Shown here: positions 35,355 through 44,203 of the stretch, piece by piece
Layout of the letters: each line of letters starts with the position of its first letter
Position numbering within the stretch: the stretch's first letter is position 1
Source of the DNA: Pseudomonadota bacterium
GTDB lineage: Bacteria; Pseudomonadota; Gammaproteobacteria; Steroidobacterales; Steroidobacteraceae
Assembly: GCA_023391815.1 (NCBI GenBank)
Contig: JAEWAF010000129.1
Span: 15,532-79,531 of the forward strand
Reading direction: 5' to 3'
Length of the DNA stretch: 64,000 nucleotides
Translations under genes and position numbers: made by a program
Notes under the pieces: generated by a model
What the model saw: the letters and a program-made list of their open reading frames with translations, nothing else
What the model was told of the DNA's origin: nothing
The model's database searches: none

Positions 35355-36227
35355 ATGTCGCTTGCCACCGTACTGAGTCGCGCGTTAGGGACGGAGGTTG
35401 CGGCAGGCTCGGAACGAAGCGTCGGCGGCGGCTCCATCAATTCCTGCGCTCGCTTCGAAAGCGATCGCGGTCCGCTGTTCGTGAAGTATGGCGAGCTGTC
35501 GAGCCTGGAAATGTTTCAGGCCGAAGCGGACGGGCTGACGGAGTTGGCCAACGCGCGCGCCATTCGCGTCCCCAAAGTACTGGGAGTCGCTGAGCTCGAT
35601 GGCATCGCGTTTCTCGCGCTCGAGTGGATCGATCTGCGCGCCGGCACTTCCGGCAGCGAGAAGAAGTTGGGTGAGTTGCTTGCGGCCCAACATCGTGTCA
35701 CCCGCGACATGTTCGGCTGGCGTCGTGACAACACCATCGGCTCGACGCCTCAGTCCAATCGCGAGTATGCCGATTGGGTCCAGTTTCTGCGCGAGCAGCG
35801 TCTGCGACCGCAGCTGATGCTGGCGGAGAGCAACGGCGCCAGCAAGGAGCTCATCGATAACGGCGCGCGACTCTGCGAAGGTCTGGCGCACTTCTTCACC
35901 GATCATCGACCGTCACCTTCCTTGCTTCACGGCGATCTGTGGGGCGGCAACTGGGGCAGTGACCCGAGCGGTCAGCCCGTGCTGTTCGATCCGTCGGTGT
36001 ACTACGGCGATCGCGAGGCCGATCTGGCCATGACGCGTTTATTCGGCGGCTTCGGCTCGTCCTTCTACTCGGCGTATCAGAGCGCCTGGCCATTGGATGC
36101 AGGCGCGACGTCGCGGGTCGCGCTCTACAACCTGTATCACGTGCTGAATCATTTCAATTTGTTCGGCGGCGGTTATCTGCGGCAGGCGTTGGGAATGATC
36201 CAGCGCCTGCTCGCCGAGCTGAGATAG
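35355..36227 (+). CDS. Fructosamine kinase-family protein
   Basis: A 290-residue aminoglycoside-phosphotransferase-fold protein of the fructosamine/ketosamine-3-kinase family. Visible motifs are GGGSINSCARFES with the phosphate-binding segment, FVKYGE with the ATP lysine, catalytic LLHGDLWGGNW and metal-binding FDPSVYYGDREADLAM. Family members phosphorylate glycated amines so that the sugar falls off, a protein-repair function. It starts 9 bp after pyrF. Length is normal. Confidence 0.92.
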   Translation: MSLATVLSRALGTEVAAGSERSVGGGSINSCARFESDRGPLFVKYGELSSLEMFQAEADGLTELANARAIRVPKVLGVAELDGIAFLALEWIDLRAGTSGSEKKLGELLAAQHRVTRDMFGWRRDNTIGSTPQSNREYADWVQFLREQRLRPQLMLAESNGASKELIDNGARLCEGLAHFFTDHRPSPSLLHGDLWGGNWGSDPSGQPVLFDPSVYYGDREADLAMTRLFGGFGSSFYSAYQSAWPLDAGATSRVALYNLYHVLNHFNLFGGGYLRQALGMIQRLLAELR

Positions 36228-36241
36228 ATCGATTCCCTCGC

Positions 36242-37075
36242 TCAGCGCTTCGCCGGAATCCGCACCGAGCCGCCGACCCGCTCGTGCAGAATGTTGCCGC
36301 TGCCTTTGGCGCGCACGCTAAAATTACCCCCGACTTCGCTCACATTGACGTTGCCGGAGCTGTCGTTGTCGATCGTGACGTTCTTTTTCACGTCGCGGAT
36401 GGTGATGTCGCCGGAGCTGTCGTCGACGATCTCGGCGCTGCCGGTGACTTTGGCGATGGCGATATCGCCGGAGCTGTCGGAGCGGACGATCACGTCGCCG
36501 CGCACGTCTTCGATGTCGATGTTCCCGGAGCTGTCTTCCACTTCGAGGTTGCCGACCACGCTGATCACTCGAATCTCGCCGGAGCTGTCGTTGATCGACA
36601 GGTTGCCATTGACGTTCTTCAGCAGCTGATCGCCCGAGCTGTCGTCGACCTTGGCGGGCCCGACATCGCTCAACTCCAGATCGCCGCTCGAATCGGTCAC
36701 GTCGAGCTCGGCGTCGCGCGGTACGGTGATGTCCAGATCCAGCGAGGTATAGCGACCGAAGCTGAACATGTCGCCCATGCCTTCGGCCATCACCACTGTC
36801 AAATAAACGGTGTCGTTCTCACGACGGCTTTCCAGCGCGATCTTGCCCAGCAGGCTTTCGGACGAGGCGCACGCGCGGCCGCTCGCCTTGAGACCGCTGG
36901 TGGCGTCACCGTGGATCTTCAGATCGCCGGCGCCGGCGGACACCACGACTTTCTTGACCGGGCCGTTGAAATTGGCGGCGCGCTCCGAGCTGAATTTGCA
37001 ATTTTCTGCCCCAGCCGCGGCGGCGGCGCCGCTGAGCAAAGCGATGGTGAACAGCTGGGCGGCAAACTTGTTCAT
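36242..37075 (-). CDS. Exported DSSG-repeat protein (DUF4097-like beta-solenoid)
   Basis: A 277-residue protein with a signal peptide (FAAQLFTIALLSGAAAAAGA). From about residue 135 to the end it is built of a ~19-residue repeat: seven copies of DSSG, each followed by a beta strand (DLELSDV, EIRVISV, NIDIEDV, DIAIAKV, DITIRDV, NVNVSEV) and a turn, then one decayed unit (KGSGNILHERV). This is the layout of a right-handed beta-helix, as in DUF4097/putative auto-transporter adhesin head domains. I chose ATG 37075 because it starts the signal peptide and lies after AGGAAG. Function unknown; probably periplasmic or on the cell surface. Confidence 0.82.
   Translation of the reverse strand: MNKFAAQLFTIALLSGAAAAAGAENCKFSSERAANFNGPVKKVVVSAGAGDLKIHGDATSGLKASGRACASSESLLGKIALESRRENDTVYLTVVMAEGMGDMFSFGRYTSLDLDITVPRDAELDVTDSSGDLELSDVGPAKVDDSSGDQLLKNVNGNLSINDSSGEIRVISVVGNLEVEDSSGNIDIEDVRGDVIVRSDSSGDIAIAKVTGSAEIVDDSSGDITIRDVKKNVTIDNDSSGNVNVSEVGGNFSVRAKGSGNILHERVGGSVRIPAKR
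36282..36680 (-). repeat. Tandem coding repeat behind the DSSG solenoid
   Basis: On the plus strand the string CGGAGCTGTC (with CGAGCTGTC and CCGGAGCTG variants) recurs about every 57 bp. It encodes the DSSG turn on the minus strand. The unit is 19 codons and the bases between the turns differ, so the copies are old rather than newly amplified. Confidence 0.75.
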
Positions 37076-37172
37076 GATTGACTTCCTGTGCGATGAGTAA
37101 ATCTGAATGCCCACGCGCGCGCACAGGGGCTCGTCCCTGGGCCCGCAAAGGGGAAGCAAAGATAGGAGTTGA

Positions 37173-39353
37173 TCAGCCGGTTTGCAAAACTTTGCGCACG
37201 GCGTTCGTGAGCAGGCGACGTTGCATAGCTTGGGAAATGGAATCGGCTCGGGAGAGACCCATGCGCGCGAGGTGGGGCTGAACGGCCGGAACGGGCGAGC
37301 CATTTAACAGTGCGTCGAGCAACGTCAACACACGACCCGACCACGACTGCGTCGACGCCTGCAACGAGCGCAGCGCTTTGGAGAGCACGATCTCTTCGGC
37401 GGTGAAATCGGTGCCGAACGGCAATTCAGCAAACAAACCGCGCTCACGCCAGGGCGCGAATCGGGTCGCCAGCTGTTGCGGCGTGTTGGCGCGTGCCGCG
37501 TCCGGAATCTGCCAATTCTTCGGCAATTTGCCGGCGCGCTGCGCGTCGGCGACGAAGGCTCGTTGGAAACGAGCATCCATGATGCCGATCAGCGCTTCGA
37601 CGATCTCCCGATCGGTGCGGCCGCGTAGATCGGCAATGCCGTATTCAGTGACGACGATGTCGCGCAGATGACGAGGTACGGTGCAATGTCCGTAACTCCA
37701 GACGATGTTGGACGATGTGACCCCGTCAGCGGTGCGTGTCGACCGCAAACAAAGAATGGAGCGTGCTTCGGGCAGCGCGTGCGCCATTGCCACGAAGTTA
37801 TATTGCCCGCCCACGCCGCTGACCACGCGCCCGTCCGCGAGCGCATCGGAAATGGCACCACCGAGCCCGGTGACCATCATGGTCGTGTTCACAAAACGCG
37901 CGTAGCGACGCTGTGCGACTTTCAACTCCCACTCATGGCCGTACAGCTCGTTGACGAAGCTGATCCCGCGCATCGCGAACATTCTGCGCTGAGCGGCGGG
38001 CAACTCGCGCAGCCCGGCGTAGAAGCCCTTCGGACCGAAGAAGAACCCTGCGTCGGCGAGCACGCCATTGCGCAACGTTTCTCCAAGGCAGTACTGCGCG
38101 ATCTGCGCGCGCTGTTCAGGGTCGGAGAACGTGGCTCGCAACTGTTGGCCGTCCGGCGTGATCAGCACGCCGCGGTCGTATTCGACGTCGTCACGAAACA
38201 AACCGACTTCGCGAAATTCCTGGAAGTCGGCGAACGACATCCGATTCATGCCGGCTTCGACCAGCGCGTCGAGCGTGTGCAGACTGACGTTCTCATCGAT
38301 GTGTCCGTCATCGATGAGTCGTTGCAACTTGGCGCTCGGATAGACGCGGCGTTTCAGGATGCCGCTGCGGTAGAGGTCCAGGAACCCGTCGGCGAGCATT
38401 TCAGTGCAGCCATAGAGGCCGCGCTCGAACGGCGCCGTGCCGCCTTCGCTCTCGATCAGACGGCGATGTCGGGCGAGGATGCCGGTCGACTCCAGAACTT
38501 CACGGTACAGCGCGGGTTGCTGCTGCCGAAGTTGTAACGCATAGCAAATGCCGTCGCCGAGCTCACCGATGCCCAGCTGCAAGGTGCCGCCGTCGCGAAT
38601 CAGCGTGCTGACGTTCAGCGCGATGGCATGTTCGGTCGGTGGGATCGGCATGTTGGGCGGACTGAACAGCGCCGTGCCCGGATCCTGAACCAGGAAATCG
38701 AAGGTATCGGCGGTGACCAGGGCATCGCCATACATGAAGGGCAGCTCACGATGCACCTGGCCGATCAATACGAACGGCTTGCTGCTGCCGGCCGCGCGCA
38801 TCGCTGCGATTTGCGGCAGCAGGTCGGCGGTCATGTCCGCGTTGGAGCCGAGGCTCAGCAAGCCCGGCGCTTCGTTTACCGGCGGGGCAGCGACGAGCTG
38901 GGCGATCACATTGAGACCACGGCGTAACGCGTCTCGCGCAACGTGCGTGTAGTTGCTGCTCAAGTAATGCTGCTGCAAATGTTCGTTACGCAGCCAGGCG
39001 CCGGGTTCCATGTAGAACTCGAGCACTTCGATATTCGGCGGCAGCTGCTGTCGCTCGATCAGCCGCAGGTAATCCAGCTCCGGATAATTGCCGAACACCC
39101 GACGGGTGAACGGCTCGATGAAACGCTGCTCCAGATCGGTCCGACCGCGCGGCGCTCGCAACGACAGCGCCGTGATGATGGTCAGTTTGACTTGGGGATC
39201 GGCAAGCGCGCGGGCCACGAATGCGTTGACCAGCGTATTGGGCTTGCCGATGGCGACGGGCAGGCCGAGCACGACGTGTTTGCCGACGCGTTTGAGCGTG
39301 GCCTCCACGCATTCGTCGGGTGCCGTGAATTTAAGCGACGCGGCTGCGGTCAT
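37173..39353 (-). CDS. Acetyl-CoA hydrolase/CoA-transferase family protein (long form)
   Basis: A 726-residue protein of the acetyl-CoA hydrolase/transferase family, about 200 residues longer than the usual ~500-residue members. The C-terminal domain has GVGGQYNFVAMAHALPEA and DIVVTEYGIADLRGRTDRE, the standard family blocks that bind CoA and hold the catalytic region. The extra residues lie in the N-terminal and middle part (RGRTDLEQRFIEPFTRRVF). It would exchange or hydrolyse acyl-CoA; the acyl specificity is not readable. No operon partner is evident. Confidence 0.88.
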   Translation of the reverse strand: MTAAASLKFTAPDECVEATLKRVGKHVVLGLPVAIGKPNTLVNAFVARALADPQVKLTIITALSLRAPRGRTDLEQRFIEPFTRRVFGNYPELDYLRLIERQQLPPNIEVLEFYMEPGAWLRNEHLQQHYLSSNYTHVARDALRRGLNVIAQLVAAPPVNEAPGLLSLGSNADMTADLLPQIAAMRAAGSSKPFVLIGQVHRELPFMYGDALVTADTFDFLVQDPGTALFSPPNMPIPPTEHAIALNVSTLIRDGGTLQLGIGELGDGICYALQLRQQQPALYREVLESTGILARHRRLIESEGGTAPFERGLYGCTEMLADGFLDLYRSGILKRRVYPSAKLQRLIDDGHIDENVSLHTLDALVEAGMNRMSFADFQEFREVGLFRDDVEYDRGVLITPDGQQLRATFSDPEQRAQIAQYCLGETLRNGVLADAGFFFGPKGFYAGLRELPAAQRRMFAMRGISFVNELYGHEWELKVAQRRYARFVNTTMMVTGLGGAISDALADGRVVSGVGGQYNFVAMAHALPEARSILCLRSTRTADGVTSSNIVWSYGHCTVPRHLRDIVVTEYGIADLRGRTDREIVEALIGIMDARFQRAFVADAQRAGKLPKNWQIPDAARANTPQQLATRFAPWRERGLFAELPFGTDFTAEEIVLSKALRSLQASTQSWSGRVLTLLDALLNGSPVPAVQPHLARMGLSRADSISQAMQRRLLTNAVRKVLQTG

Positions 39354-39396
39354 CGGTGCGGCAATTATCCGGCCCGAAGCCCAGTCGTGGCTCGAG

Positions 39397-39984
39397 TCAT
39401 GGAGCGCCTTTCAGTCGCAGCGCGAAGCGGACCTGCACGTCGTTGCCGACCGTGGACGTGTCTTTCCATTCGCCCTGGCCGACGCCGAAATCCAGACGTT
39501 TGAGCTTCGCCGTGCCTTTCAGCCAGGCGCCGCCGTCCTTGCTTTCGAAGGTGAAGTCGATGGGCACGTCCTTGGTGACATTGCGCAGGGTGAGCTTGCC
39601 GGTCGCGGAATATTTGTTGCCGCCCTTGTCGGTGAACTTGTCGGCGACGTACTGCGCGGTCGGGAAACGTTTGACGTCGAACAGATCGGCGCTCTTGATC
39701 GTGGTGTCGCGCTCGGCGTCCTGGGTGTTCACCGAGGCCATGTCGATCTTTACGTCGAAGCGGCTGGTCGCCAGATCCTTGGGATCGAAGCTGATGTCGG
39801 CGGTGAACTTCTCGAAGCCGCCTTCGAACTGCGCGCCGGCCTGCTGGCCGACGAAGGTCAGTTTGCTTTCCTTCGGTTGCATGCTCCACTTGGCGGCCGC
39901 CAGCGCCGCTACGGCCGCGAGGGCGGCGGCCAGGCCGACGACCAGCCGGCCGGCCAGGCGAGGGGACGACTTCGAGAACGTCAT
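39397..39984 (-). CDS. YceI-family periplasmic protein
   Basis: A 195-residue exported lipocalin-like protein. The N-terminal hydrophobic segment (LVVGLAAALAAVAALAAAKW) is followed by the YceI body: SKLTFVGQQAGAQFEGGFEKF, SADLFDVKRFPTAQYVADKF and LTLRNVTKDVPIDF. YceI proteins bind isoprenoid quinone-like lipids. Its start overlaps the stop of the cytochrome b561 gene as ATGA, a pairing often seen in proteobacteria, and this links it to quinone/membrane redox work. Confidence 0.92.
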   Translation of the reverse strand: MTFSKSSPRLAGRLVVGLAAALAAVAALAAAKWSMQPKESKLTFVGQQAGAQFEGGFEKFTADISFDPKDLATSRFDVKIDMASVNTQDAERDTTIKSADLFDVKRFPTAQYVADKFTDKGGNKYSATGKLTLRNVTKDVPIDFTFESKDGGAWLKGTAKLKRLDFGVGQGEWKDTSTVGNDVQVRFALRLKGAP

Positions 39985-40544
39985 GATCGATCCTGTTTCA
40001 GTTTGACGGGCAGCATGCGACGAAGCACGTTGTCCTTGTCGATGAAATGATGCTTGAGCGCCGCCGCCACGTGCAGCAGCGCCAGTCCGAACAGCGTGAA
40101 CGCCAGCAGCTCGTGAGTCTCGTGCAGAAAATCATAAGCCGGGCGATTCGGCTTGATGAAATCCGGCAAGGTCACCAGACCGAACCAGCTGACGGGAAAG
40201 TTGCGGGCCGAGGACATGAGCCAGCCGACCAGCGGCGTGATCAACAGCAGCGCATACAGACCGATGTGGGACACGCGCGCCGCTATCCTTTGCCATTGCG
40301 GAATGTCGAGCGGCTCGGCCGGCACCGGGTTGAGCCAGCGCCAGATCAGGCGCAGCAGCGCCAGGCCGAGGATGGTGATGCCGAAGGACTTATGCTGGGC
40401 CAGGACCGCGATTTTAGCGGGCCCGAGCGGCAAGCCGTCGGCTCGGTCGGCAAGGATGAACTGCACTATGATCAGAACGACGATGGCCCAGTGAAACAGC
40501 TGCGCGACGACGCCGTAGCGAGATTCGTCGTTCTTCAGTTTCAT
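39981..40544 (-). CDS. Cytochrome b561
   Basis: A 187-residue four-helix membrane cytochrome b561. Haem-ligand histidines are seen in VVAQLFHWAIVVL, LAQHKSFGITILGLALLRL, RVSHIGLYALLLITPLVGW and LHETHELLAFTLFGLALLHV. ATG 40544 begins MKLKNDESRYG, the usual N-terminus; the frame is open 210 bp further but that part is not conserved-looking and lies over a divergent gene. It forms an operon with the YceI gene downstream. Confidence 0.92.
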   Translation of the reverse strand: MKLKNDESRYGVVAQLFHWAIVVLIIVQFILADRADGLPLGPAKIAVLAQHKSFGITILGLALLRLIWRWLNPVPAEPLDIPQWQRIAARVSHIGLYALLLITPLVGWLMSSARNFPVSWFGLVTLPDFIKPNRPAYDFLHETHELLAFTLFGLALLHVAAALKHHFIDKDNVLRRMLPVKLKQDRS

Positions 40545-40647
40545 CGCTTGGTTCGATCCGCCGGGTACTCGAGGGGCGACAGTGTAAGCGATTCGGGGAG
40601 CCGGGCCACGTGGGCTGCAAATCTGACACGATATCGGGACCGAACGG

Positions 40648-41388
40648 ATGCCAGGCATGACAGATCGAATCAAACCGGCTCGCATCGGAACGGTCCTGCT
40701 GTTGTGTCTCGGGCTTGTCGCTTGTCCGCGACCGGTGCGCCCGCCCGCGCCCACGCCTGAGGTCCCGCCGCAACCGGCCCCGACCGAGCCCGCCCCGCCG
40801 CCTGCCGAGTCCGGCGGAACGCTCTACCAGATCGATTCGCAGGCGTCGGCGTTGCATATTTTCGTTTATCGCGGCGGCACGTTCGCGCGGCTCGGCCACA
40901 ATCATGTGATCACCAGCAAATCGGTGACCGGCCGGGTCTGGGTGCGTTCACCGTTTCCTGCATCCAGCTTCGAGCTGTCGTTTCCAGTGGCCGATCTCAT
41001 CGTCGACGATCCGGAGGCCCGGCGCGCGGCCGGCAGCGACTTTCCGCCCGAGATCGCCGACGCCGATAAAGAAGGCACACGCAAGAACATGCTTCGCAAG
41101 GAAGTGCTCGACGCCGCGACGTATCCGAACGTTACGGTTAAATCGGCGACCGTCGAGGGTTCCCTCGAGGCGCCCAAAATTACCGCGCGGATCACCATCA
41201 GGGACGCGAGCAGGAACGTGACTGTGCCGACCCGCATCGAAATCAACGGCGACCGCCTCACCGCGAGCGGCGAGTTCGACATCCAGCAGACCGACTTCGG
41301 CATCAAGCCGTTCAGCATCGCGCTCGGCGCGTTGGAAGTGCAGGACCGTTTGCACGTGCGCTTCAACCTGGTCGCGGTGAAGCGCTGA
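40648..41388 (+). CDS. YceI-family lipoprotein
   Basis: A 246-residue lipoprotein with the signal IGTVLLLCLGLVAC, where LVAC is the lipobox, followed by a proline-rich linker of about 30 residues. The YceI-like domain comes next: IDSQASALHIFVYRGGTFARL, then GHNHVI, RKEVLDAATYPNVTVKS and FGIKPFSIALGALEV. It differs from the classic YceI by its His-rich GHNH segment and the linker. It is divergent from the cytochrome b561/YceI operon with a 103-bp gap, so the locus holds two YceI types. ATG 40657 is an alternative start. Confidence 0.88.
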   Translation: MPGMTDRIKPARIGTVLLLCLGLVACPRPVRPPAPTPEVPPQPAPTEPAPPPAESGGTLYQIDSQASALHIFVYRGGTFARLGHNHVITSKSVTGRVWVRSPFPASSFELSFPVADLIVDDPEARRAAGSDFPPEIADADKEGTRKNMLRKEVLDAATYPNVTVKSATVEGSLEAPKITARITIRDASRNVTVPTRIEINGDRLTASGEFDIQQTDFGIKPFSIALGALEVQDRLHVRFNLVAVKR

Positions 41389-41392
41389 AGAT

Positions 41393-43468
41393 TCAGCGCT
41401 TCCCGAGCAATTCGTTGGCCAGATCTTTCGCGCCGTACACGTCTTTGAGCGCGGTGATGATGATGGCGGGATGCACGGCCACGGTGCGATTCATCGTGCC
41501 GTCGTACCAGAAGTTGCCGGCGATGGAGTGAATGTTGCCGTCGAACGCGAGGCCGACCAGGCGGCCCTGCGCGTCGACCAGCGGACTGCCCGAGTTGCCG
41601 CCGACGATGTCGTTGGTGGTCACGAAACAAAACGGCGTGTTCATATCGAGTCGATCGCGCGCGTCCAGCCACACTTGCGGCAGACGGAACGGATCTTTGC
41701 CAGTGGCGCGCTCGTACAAACGTGACAGGTGAGTAAACGGCTCGACCTGCTGGCCCTTTTCCACCCAGCCTTCGACCGCGCCGTAACTCAGCCGCAGCGT
41801 GAACGTGGCGTCGGGGTAGGTGTTCGTGCCGTACACGGCGAAGCGCGCCTTGGCGATGCGCTCCTGAGCGGACGCGACCGGTGCCTGCACTTCGTCCTCG
41901 TAGACCTTACGGACGGCGCGCGCGTCGCCGTCGATTTCACGCGCCAGCACGATCATCGGATCGTTCGAGCTCGCGACTGCTGCGGTTCCGCCGTCCCACA
42001 GCGCCTTGCGCACGGCCGGGTCGCCGAGCTTGGTTTCGGTGATCAACCGCTTGGCCAGCGAATCGGGCGAGTCCTGGCTGAGCAGTTTGCGAACGACGGC
42101 GTCGTCCGGGCCCAAAGCTTCACGCAGCTTGTCGAGCGAGAACGAGAGCGTCAGCTGCTCAAAGTCCGGATAGACCGGCGTGCTCGCGAGCAGGCTGGAG
42201 GAGATCTTGGGGAGATTGGAATCGGCGTACTCGCGCAGGCGTTGCTCGTTGCTCTTGGTGCGTTCGGCGGCGCCGCGAACCAGCGTGCGCGCATACGAAA
42301 ACAGCTTGCTGTTGAAACCGATGCCGCCTTCCAGATACACATACCGATCGTAAATCTGACGGAAGCGCTCTTGCGCCGCTGCCGCCTCGTTCCATGCGTC
42401 GCCGACGGCGGCGGCGAGTTTCTGATCGGACTTCACGCGCTCGCGCAACTCCCGCTCCTGCGAGGTCTTGCGCGCAAACAAACTATCGTCGAGCAGCGCG
42501 CTCTGGAATCCACGATAAACCTTCAGCGAGTTCTCCACGCTCTGCAGATAGTCGCCGGCGATGCGCGCGGGCTCCTCGCCCGTCTTGCTCCACTGAATCA
42601 GCCGACCCCGCAGCTCGGAGCTGCGAATGAGATAAGTGGGAACGGAAGTGTCGCGTTGAAAGCGCAGTTGCTCCACCGTCAGCAATCGGCTGGTGCTGCC
42701 GGGGTGGCCGGCGACAAAGGTCGCCTCGCCGGCGTGCGGACCTTCGGCGCGCCAGCTCAGATGATTCGGCGAGCGGATCGGTTTGCCTTTCTCATAAACC
42801 CGAAACAGGCTGAAGTCCAGGCTCCAGCGCGGGAAGTTGAAATTGTCCGGGTCGCCGCCGAACGCGGCGATGGCGTGATGCGGAGCGAACGCCAGTCGCA
42901 CGTCATCGTAGCGACGATACTTGTACAGGTAATACTGGCCGCCCTGATACAACGTCACCGACTCGCACGCGAGCGGGCCGCCACGACTCTTTTCGGAGTT
43001 CCTGGTGCACGCGGCTTCGAGCTTGCTCAGCTCCTCCTTGCGTGCCTGGTTCGCTTGAGCGTCCGGCATGCCCGCGGTAGCAGCGGCAACTTTCGCGGTG
43101 ACGTTTTCCATCTCCATCAACACGGAAAGGATTTGCGTCGGACATTTCTTCTCGTCGCTGCGCGTGCTGGCATTGAACCCGTTCTCCACGTAGTTCGCGC
43201 TCTCGCTGGAGATCTGGGCCAGGCACTGCATGGCGCAATGATGATTGGTGAGCACCAGGCCGTCGGGCGACACGAACGAGCCGGTACAACCGTTCTCGAA
43301 TCGCGTGACTGAGCGCTGCACGTGATCCAGCCACGGTTTGTCGAGCGTCACGTTGTATTTTTTCTGGATCGCGGCCTTCGGCACGTTGTCGAAGGTCCAC
43401 ATGCCTTCGTCGGCCACGGCCGCAGTGGCAAGCAGAGCCGTGCAGGCGACGGCGAGACTCCGGAACAT
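41393..43468 (-). CDS. S46-family dipeptidyl peptidase
   Basis: A 691-residue exported serine peptidase of the DPP7/DPP11 family. A signal peptide (SLAVACTALLATAAVA) precedes the catalytic domain. The charge-relay His is in GLVLTNHHCAMQ and the Ser in GGNSGSPLVDAQGRLVG, and FGGDPDNFNFPRWSLDFSLF contributes the family-specific segment. Such enzymes remove dipeptides from peptides in the periplasm. It starts at ATG 43468 after a perfect AAGGAG. The gene is adjacent to, but not overlapping, the VOC gene. Confidence 0.94.
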   Translation of the reverse strand: MFRSLAVACTALLATAAVADEGMWTFDNVPKAAIQKKYNVTLDKPWLDHVQRSVTRFENGCTGSFVSPDGLVLTNHHCAMQCLAQISSESANYVENGFNASTRSDEKKCPTQILSVLMEMENVTAKVAAATAGMPDAQANQARKEELSKLEAACTRNSEKSRGGPLACESVTLYQGGQYYLYKYRRYDDVRLAFAPHHAIAAFGGDPDNFNFPRWSLDFSLFRVYEKGKPIRSPNHLSWRAEGPHAGEATFVAGHPGSTSRLLTVEQLRFQRDTSVPTYLIRSSELRGRLIQWSKTGEEPARIAGDYLQSVENSLKVYRGFQSALLDDSLFARKTSQERELRERVKSDQKLAAAVGDAWNEAAAAQERFRQIYDRYVYLEGGIGFNSKLFSYARTLVRGAAERTKSNEQRLREYADSNLPKISSSLLASTPVYPDFEQLTLSFSLDKLREALGPDDAVVRKLLSQDSPDSLAKRLITETKLGDPAVRKALWDGGTAAVASSNDPMIVLAREIDGDARAVRKVYEDEVQAPVASAQERIAKARFAVYGTNTYPDATFTLRLSYGAVEGWVEKGQQVEPFTHLSRLYERATGKDPFRLPQVWLDARDRLDMNTPFCFVTTNDIVGGNSGSPLVDAQGRLVGLAFDGNIHSIAGNFWYDGTMNRTVAVHPAIIITALKDVYGAKDLANELLGKR

Positions 43469-43483
43469 CGAATTCTCCTTGGG

Positions 43484-44203
43484 TCAATCTTCCGACTGTA
43501 GCAGCAGCAGCCGCGTTCCTTCCGGCGCGATGAGAATGGCGTTGCAAGACTCGTCGAGGCTGTCGGGCATTTCGTCGGAAAGCTGAAAGCCGCGTTCTCT
43601 GAGTCGCGCCAGACGCTCGCGCATTTCACGGTCTTCGAAGGTCAACACCGGCTGGCGGAACGCCCTGGAACGATACAACGACAGATTCAGATGGTCACTG
43701 GTGATCGCCGTACGCGCGAATGGCTCAGGTTGCTCGTCCCACGCCACGAAGCCCAGCGCCTCCCAAAACACGCGCATGGTGCTCTGCTCGCGCACCGGCA
43801 GCCCGTACTCCGAAAAGTAACCGCAGGTGGTCGACGGATGACTTCCGAGTTGCGGCGGCGAAAACGTGCGGGCCTCGACCACGTTGATGTACTGACCGGA
43901 GGGGTCGCGGAAGCTGGCGCGATTGAACACTTCATTGCCCAGCTGCAAGTCTTCGAGCTCGATGCCGAGCTGCTCCAACTGCTCGATGCCGTGCATGAGT
44001 CGCGGCATCACGAAGGTCAGCGCGGGGGAGGGAATTGCCCGGCCATGCAGTCCAAGAAACAAGCGGCCGTCGGTGACCACCGCGTACGGATGCTGAAAAG
44101 TCTCGCCGACCGGCGCCTGCACGAAGCCGAGCGATTCATAGAACGCCAGCGAGTCGCGAATCTCGGGCGCGTGCACGCTGATTTCCAGGAATCGGCCGAA
44201 CAT
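43484..44203 (-). CDS. VOC-superfamily protein (glyoxalase/dioxygenase-like), two-domain
   Basis: A 239-residue protein with two glyoxalase-like modules: FGRFLEISVHAPEIRDSLAFYESLGFVQ at the start, and YFSEYGLPVREQSTMRVFWEALGFVAW from about residue 120. The metal ligands are not clearly conserved, so the reaction is unknown. ATG 44203 forms TGATG with the hemH stop, so translation is coupled to ferrochelatase. That suggests a housekeeping expression level rather than induced resistance. Confidence 0.8.
   Translation of the reverse strand: MFGRFLEISVHAPEIRDSLAFYESLGFVQAPVGETFQHPYAVVTDGRLFLGLHGRAIPSPALTFVMPRLMHGIEQLEQLGIELEDLQLGNEVFNRASFRDPSGQYINVVEARTFSPPQLGSHPSTTCGYFSEYGLPVREQSTMRVFWEALGFVAWDEQPEPFARTAITSDHLNLSLYRSRAFRQPVLTFEDREMRERLARLRERGFQLSDEMPDSLDESCNAILIAPEGTRLLLLQSED

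Noticed and set aside
36282..36680. Regular short repeats resembling a CRISPR array
   Set aside because: The repeats lie in frame within a coding gene, are only about 10 bp at the core, and encode the DSSG turns; no cas genes are near.
40545..40647. A tRNA-like GGTTCGATCC string
   Set aside because: No cloverleaf can be drawn around it, and it lies at the start of the cytochrome b561 gene.
41729..43312. A 527-codon open frame on the plus strand within the S46 peptidase gene
   Set aside because: The opposite strand has both active-site motifs of S46 peptidases and a signal peptide; the plus frame has no motif and no ribosome site.
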